Of a DNA stretch of 64,000 nucleotides, positions 58,798 through 64,000 are shown one piece after another (positions within the stretch are counted from its first letter, which is position 1; every line of letters begins with the position of its first letter). This stretch comes from Quercus robur. Taxonomy: Eukaryota; Streptophyta; Magnoliopsida; Fagales; Fagaceae. Under the pieces are notes generated by a model that did not search any database, was not told the DNA's origin, and was given only the letters and a program-made list of their open reading frames with translations. The stretch is taken from contig NC_065541.1 of assembly GCF_932294415.1 (NCBI RefSeq), positions 53,484,290 through 53,548,289 on the forward strand, written 5' to 3'. A program made the translations under genes and the position numbers.

Positions 58798-59150
58798 GTG
58801 TCCTTCTTTTTGGCCTGTTATTCTATGGACAATAGTTACTAAAATTTAACACATGGAATATACTCTGATAAGTACGTGCTTTAGTATATAGTTTTCCCTT
58901 TTTCTTTTCTTTAAATTTTTGGATGTATTTTCAAGAAAATTGTTATAATTTTTAAATATATATATAATATATATGACAAAAAATATATAATATTTAATTG
59001 TTTGTATGACATTAAAATCTAATTATCCAAATTATATTAAAAGCTTACGATCGAATAAAAATTTGAAAATGTTAATTTTCAATATAAATTATAGATTATA
59101 AAATATGAAATTAAGAAATATTGATTTTGATAGTTGTATTGTCATATTTA
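58798..59150. repeat. Duplicated segment X, copy 2 (paired with 56111-56451)
   Basis: It is colinear with copy 1 to the terminal GTCATATTTA. It differs by scattered substitutions and a short insertion (AATTATAGATTATAAAATAT). Confidence 0.85.
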
Positions 59151-59345
59151 ATGTGTGTTTGGTAAAAATTATTTTTACCAACTTATTTTACTATTCAGCT
59201 TATTTTTACTACCATTTATGGGCCTCACTGCACTTTTTTATATTATTCATGGGTCCCACCATATTATTTCAACTAACTTTTACATTTATCTATAGTACTT
59301 TCAGCAAAAAGTTTTCAGTTTCAATAAAATAAGCGAATTCTAAAT
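59151..59345 (-). mobile_element. MITE in the opposite orientation at the end of segment X, copy 2
   Basis: Its reverse complement is colinear with 56452-56655: TTATTTTATTGAAACTGAAA, GCTGAAAGTACTATAGATAA, GTGGGACCCATGAATAAT and AATAAGCTGAATAGTAAAAT. It starts at the same base of the duplicated flank as the other copy but reads the other way. Confidence 0.7.
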
Positions 59346-59664
59346 AGACTAATAATAACATGTTTTAATACGGGAAACAATTATAGTTCTCATAAGACCA
59401 TTAAAAATTTAAAATTGGGGAAAATTATAGTATTTTCATAAAATATAATGCGCAAGATATTTTATTTTATTTTTTTACTTTTAATTATAAATATCGCATA
59501 TTTTTAATAGTATTATTGTTTCATCAAGTAAACGGAAGTTATTATAACATGTATGTTTTACACTTTTACTAATTATTCTACAGCTATACGTTGTTGTGGT
59601 CAAATTATTGGCAAAATATACACAATTTTACAATCTATTGAAACTGACCCATTGGTCTGATCTC

Positions 59665-59704
<40 letters not shown>

Positions 59705-60491
59705 CAAAACTTAAAAAAAGTTCAATTAGAATTATGGTGCTACCCTTCCCATTAATATATATATTTCTTGCATTTTTTGTTTCAGCGTAATTTTGTCCGT
59801 ATAAGATTCTAATTATGGTGCTACCCTTCCCATTCATTTCTACACAAAACAAACACAAATGTTGGAAAAAGAAGGAAGAAAAAAAAAATGATTCAACCAA
59901 ACAAGAAAAACAACAATGAAAAAGAAGAAGAAAAAAAGAAAAAGTTAACAAGATACCAGTCTTTGTGGTTTTGCTCTCAGTTGGACGAGCGGTTTTTCGA
60001 AGACATCATGTTGTAGCAGCCACACGGGTGTGTCTCCTCATCCTTGAGACACTTATAGCAAACAATGATTAGAAGAAAAGAAAAATGAGAGAAGAGAATG
60101 ATAGAAAAGAGAATACGACTAAAATGAGAGAAAGCTTGCTTTGTTTTATAGAGACAATGAGAGGGAGCGAAAAAAGGCGAATAACTGAGGAAAAAGAGAG
60201 AGAGAGAGAAAGAAAGAAAGAGAGAGTAGTGTAACTAACAAAAAAATGAAGAGAAGAAAAGAAATATGGAGACAACTAAGGGGAGCGGAAAAAAAGGAAC
60301 AACTAACCACAAAAAGAGAGAGTAGTATAAACCCCAGTGACGTAAGCTCGCTTTGTTTTATAGAGACAATGCGCAAAAAAAAAAGGTGAACAACCGAAAA
60401 AAAAAAGTAGAGAGAGTGAAAATATCACCCGGTGACGTCATAATAGAATTTCTACTCCTAATATAGGTTTATCCAATTTACATCAAGGGCA

Positions 60492-60803
60492 CAAAAAAGT
60501 AAAATTTTCCGAATATCATTGTTTGTTATGTCGGTAATAGTGTAAGATTAATCTTTTCAATAAAAGTAACATTTTTTTTTATAAGATAATAAAAGTAACA
60601 TTTATAATTATTGATTATAATATTTTAATTTAAAACTTTAACAAGTATAGGCTTAACTTCATAAAAAAAAAGTATAGGTTTAACCAAAAAAAAAAAGTAT
60701 AGGTTTAACCAATTTACATCAAGGCACAAAATTTAGTTTAAAAAAGTACAAACTCAATTTTTTTTTGATATATTAATTTAATTTTTTATATATGTATCAA
60801 CTT
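60492..60803. repeat. Third copy of the AT-rich unit, with right flank
   Basis: It is colinear with 57686-57992, including the GATATATTAATTTAATTTTT flank. The offset from copy 2 is about 2.8 kb, close to the 2.7 kb offset of segment X, which suggests one larger duplicated block. Confidence 0.8.
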
Positions 60804-61299
60804 TTTTTTAATGAAACATGTATTTTTAACTAAAAAAAAGTAAGCTTGTTTTATGTATCATCATTTTATTTAACCAAATGATTTTTTTATTTCATTTATT
60901 AGAATTTAATATCTAGGGTAGATACTGTCATTATTATTATTTAAAATCTTTTTTAACATTTATGGGTATAGTAATCTTGAGCCAATAACAATTATATTAA
61001 TCATAAAATTATTTTATTTATACATAATTGAATGATACACCATACTCAAACTATGAAATACAAATTCAAGGTTTTAAGCACTATGTTATCACCAAACAAA
61101 AGAATATGAGTAGTTATTTAGAATTTTTTTTTTTTTTTTTAACTTGTGATATTTAAAAGAAACTAATGAGAAAATGACCATTGAAGTTATGAATTTTAAA
61201 ATATATTCATCACAAATCCAATTAGGGTTGTAAACAGCTAAGCTCAGTACTCAAATTAATTGTAGGGGTGGTAGGTTTAGTAATGCGTATCTATATATA

Positions 61300-62058
61300 T
61301 GTTGGGTCGGGGGCCCAATCTGAGGACATTGGGTTATCCGAGGATGGGGAAACACTATTAAGGGAGTTTGTGTTAGTGAATGAAGAGGTGAGGTATGATC
61401 ATGAGAGTCCAAGAAAGTGATCCGAGGAGGGATGCCACCTCGGCTGATCAAAGCTGAGGTCCGCCATCCAGGGCAACATTCCAGGAAATTCTACTAGTAA
61501 GGATACATATCTAAGAGGTACGAGACATATATGGACTAAGAAATCTAAGAGAAAACTACTACCACCGTATTGAATGCTCTGTAGCTAACTCTTTGGCCAC
61601 ATTAATGAGGAAGTGATACTTGAATAGTAATTTTTAGCCTTACAGCTACTACTAGAGGCTTCAGGAAAGTGCTGATGGGACAAAGATCAACACCAGTAAT
61701 CCACTCTACATGTGGAGGGTAGAGATGAAAGGAGGAAGATGGTATAAAACAAAGAGGAGACCCTAAAGATGAAGGATGGGAGAATTAAGAGAGAATCATT
61801 GTAGCAATAAGAACAATATTTGTAACCAACTTCAAGAGATATATACAAGAACTGATTTTCTTGGACTGTGCTGAGGACAATTTTCATTAGATACAACTAG
61901 TCCATTTTTACTTTATGGTCATTTGAATCAACTGTAATTGCTACACAACTCATTAGAACCTAGATTTCCAATCCACTTTCTACAAATTCATTGTATTGGG
62001 CTCTTTGAGTTTAAGTTCAACCATTCTTTGGGTTTGGGAGCTAAATTGTGTCCTTACA
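61300..62058. mobile_element. Probable solo or degenerate LTR
   Basis: The 759-bp stretch begins TGTTGGGTCGGGGGCCCAAT and ends TGTGTCCTTACA, giving TGT...ACA ends. It is GC-richer than its surroundings and has a CACCTCGGCTGATCAAAGCT-type block common in plant LTRs. No second LTR, primer site or clear 5-bp target duplication is visible, so limits and class are tentative. Confidence 0.45.
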
Positions 62059-62068
62059 TTAATGATTA

Positions 62069-62109
<41 letters not shown>

Positions 62110-62727
62110 AATATCCAATATAAGGAATATAAATTTTTTTGAAGCAATATAAAAATTAAACAATTCAAGCTTGACTTTTTTTTTTTTGGTTTTTCTTTCT
62201 TTTATAGTAAGGAGTAAATTGTCATACAACAAGCTATGCTCTATTATACCATATGTTGGGCTATTAAAAAACAACATATTCATAAAATGAGTATAGTTTA
62301 ATGAGAATGTTAAGATGGATAAGTAGATATATACAAAAAGATAGGATTAGAAATGATGAAATTAACTTAAAGATAAGGGTGACCCCCTATTGATGGAAAA
62401 AAGAAGAAGGAAGAGTACTTAAGATAGTTTGATCATATTTATAGAATATAGATTAAGGTATCGATAAGAAGGAGTGAATTGATTCAAGTTATTATTATTA
62501 TTTTTTTTGAGAAACAAAAAAGGTAGAGAAAAACAAAAAACAACAATAGTAGAAATAATTAAAAAGACATGTCAATTAAGAAAGTAACAAATAATATGAT
62601 TTCAAATATCATAGAATGAAAGGAAAAAAATACATGTAACCGATTTTGACTAATTGGATAAGAATCCATAATCAACCTAAAAGAAAAAATTTGGGATTAA
62701 GGTTCTAAAGAATATTTTTTAAGAAAT

Positions 62728-62900
62728 GATGTGTCTACAATATTTTTACAACAAATCCTAAGTAACAGGTTGTTACTAGTTATTACTTATTATTGTTGAG
62801 GCAAAAAAGTAATTTTAGTGTTATGTTCAAATTTAAACCTATAACAACAAACTACCTGTGATTTGTTGTGAAAATGTTGTAAAAATATTGTGGATGTCTC
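62728..62900. mobile_element. Palindromic MITE
   Basis: The left end has GTGTCTACAATATTTTTACA then ACAAATCCTAAGTAACAGG. The right end mirrors it: CCTGTGATTTGTTGTGAAAA, TGTTGTAAAAATATTGTGGA. The centre is AT-rich. It belongs to the same family as 55872-56065. Confidence 0.65.
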
Positions 62901-63793
62901 TCATATTTTTTTCTCTAGCCCATAACTTTAACAAACATGATGACTTTAAAATAAAAAAAGATTTAACTTTTAAGAGGTTTCTACTTACCAAAATGGGTTG
63001 AGTTACATATCCCACTCCTATTGGATTTACCTTTTAATTTTTGAGGATCTTATACGATTTATGTTTAAGATTACCATACATGACAAGAATCTCAAGAGCC
63101 CCAATCGGGTGTGTCAATCTCCATATGACCAATAACTCCACATCATCATGTCAACGTATTCTGACCATTGATAAAAGTCATCATGTATGAGGTAAACTCC
63201 AAATCACAGGTTGAAATCAAGAGATGGTGAGTTTTGTGTGGACCCCACTTCCATAACAAATGGGCCACAGTCATCTGATCCAAAGAGGTACAGAAAAAGC
63301 CAAATGTACGATACACATTCTAACAATCCTTCCATGGTTCCAAAGTCCAAACCATAAATTTTCCATAGGAAACGTACATTGAAAAAGGCTTTCCTCATTT
63401 AACTCTCTCTCTCTCTACAGGCGAAGCTAGAGCCTAGAGCAGAGCAGAGAATGTGACTCTTCCTCTTCCTCTTAAGTTTTTTTCCCTCTAAAAAAGACTA
63501 TTTTTTCTCACAAAATCTTCTCTATTACTCATGCTTTATACGTGGTTAGTATAATCAAACAGATATAATTTTTCTATTTGAACCGTCTCTCTTTTTCTGT
63601 CTCTGTCTCTGAGAGTCACAGTAACATGCAAATGCCACCATAAACGAAGTTGGTATATTAACACTCTTTGAACAAACTTTGCTATCGATTCTTTTATTGA
63701 TTTTACAACTTTGATTGATACCCAAAAGCCAATAGGAGGGAAAGTGTGTCTGTGGAGTGTGTGATTGTTTGAAAAAGAAAGGGAAAAAAAGCA

Positions 63794-63919
63794 ATGAAGA
63801 ACGAGGAACAAGAACGGTCTTTGTTTGGGATTTCGCTCTCAACCAGACCCAAATGGCAACAGTTCCTCATTTGCTCATCTGGTTTCTTCTTTGGCTATCT
63901 TGTCAATGGTATCTGCGAG
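63794..63919 (+). CDS. UDP-galactose/UDP-glucose transporter (UTR2/UTR4-like), first exon
   Basis: ATG at 63794 opens 42 codons ending GGTATCTGCGAG|GTATTC, a phase-0 splice donor. The residues include [20 protein letters not shown], then [15 protein letters not shown], the start of the first membrane span. From memory this is the N-terminus of plant nucleotide-sugar transporters of the UTR2/UTR4 branch (SLC35B family), which exchange UDP-sugars or related donors across Golgi or ER membranes. The remaining exons lie beyond the window. Another open frame (ATG at 63853, hydrophobic, secretory-looking) overlaps and is longer to the window end, but it ignores the splice site and lacks the family motifs. 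Confidence 0.8.
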
Positions 63920-64000
63920 GTATTCACTCTCTCTGGTATTTGGAGCTATCTTTGGTTTCTCTGAGAAAAAAAATATAAAGAATGGTTTTTGAACTTCTTG

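Larger units (their letters stand above)
58567..63793. other. Gene-poor, repeat-rich stretch
   Basis: The stretch contains segment X copy 2, an inverted MITE, (TA)n at 59668-59702, GA-rich repeats (about 60050-60420, with two copies of a GCTTTGTTTTATAGAGACAA phrase), the third 230-bp unit, a probable LTR, (TA)n at 62076-62106 and a MITE. The 5' UTR of the transporter gene starts after about 63400 (CT-rich). No other exon is supported. Confidence 0.6.

Noticed and set aside
59957-60000. Possible second copy of the transporter first exon (CAGTCTTTGTGG resembles the 63815 region)
   Set aside because: The similarity is short and the reading frame does not continue; it may be chance.
61300-62058. 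Complete LTR retrotransposon
   Set aside because: Only one LTR-like block is present, without a pair, primer site or target duplication. It was kept only as a low-confidence solo LTR.

Overview
The window is nuclear DNA from a flowering plant, most likely a woody eudicot. The genes have introns with GT/AG borders and 5' UTRs, the intergenic DNA is AT-rich, and it is full of plant-type mobile elements (Mutator-like elements, MITEs, tRNA-derived SINEs, an LTR retrotransposon). A Fagales-like source is only a guess from the style of the repeats. All gene models below were built by hand from splice signals and reading-frame closure, without any database search.

Layout. (1) 403-964, minus: first two exons of a chloroplast 16S rRNA dimethyladenosine transferase (PFC1-like), running off the left edge. 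(2) 3539-21052, minus: three head-to-tail genes of the type-B response regulator family (receiver domain plus GARP/Myb DNA-binding domain), called here RR-A (3539-6086), RR-B (9886-13819) and RR-C (17202-21052). All have five exons with the same phases; exon 1 is 142 nt and exon 4 is 77 nt in each. RR-B and RR-C lie in a tandem segmental duplication of about 7 kb. (3) 25546-32843, minus: an eight-exon XPG/FEN-family nuclease of the SEND1 (GEN-like 2) type. (4) 35700-38916, plus: a two-exon ankyrin-repeat protein. (5) 41325-43888: a non-autonomous LTR retrotransposon with gag remnants. (6) 44872-48512, plus: a three-exon protein resembling the plant DUF4378/TRM28-like family. (7) 48513-63793: a gene-poor, repeat-rich stretch with a Mutator-like element, several MITEs, a partial 2.7-2.8 kb duplication, a truncated ubiquitin-protease fragment and a probable solo LTR. 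(8) 63794-63919, plus: first exon of a UDP-sugar transporter of the UTR2/UTR4 type, running off the right edge.

The most interesting biology is the response-regulator cluster. No member has an intact phosphorylation site. RR-A has lost the two Mg-binding acidic residues but keeps the phospho-acceptor Asp. RR-B and RR-C both carry Glu at that position and have lost the second acidic residue. RR-B has also lost the SHLQKYR signature of its DNA-binding helix, tripled a 183-bp coding module, gained a long poly-Gln tract, and lost its C-terminal tail to a stop codon. The cluster looks like a local family drifting away from phosphorelay control.

The most interesting structure is a set of at least nine very short insertions (12-36 bp). 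Each is an A-rich or T-rich tail with only a few other bases, flanked by direct repeats of 10-18 bp. They look like extremely 5'-truncated retroposon insertions. Four Mutator-like elements can also be delimited exactly by 9-bp target-site duplications, two of them from one previously unnamed-looking family.
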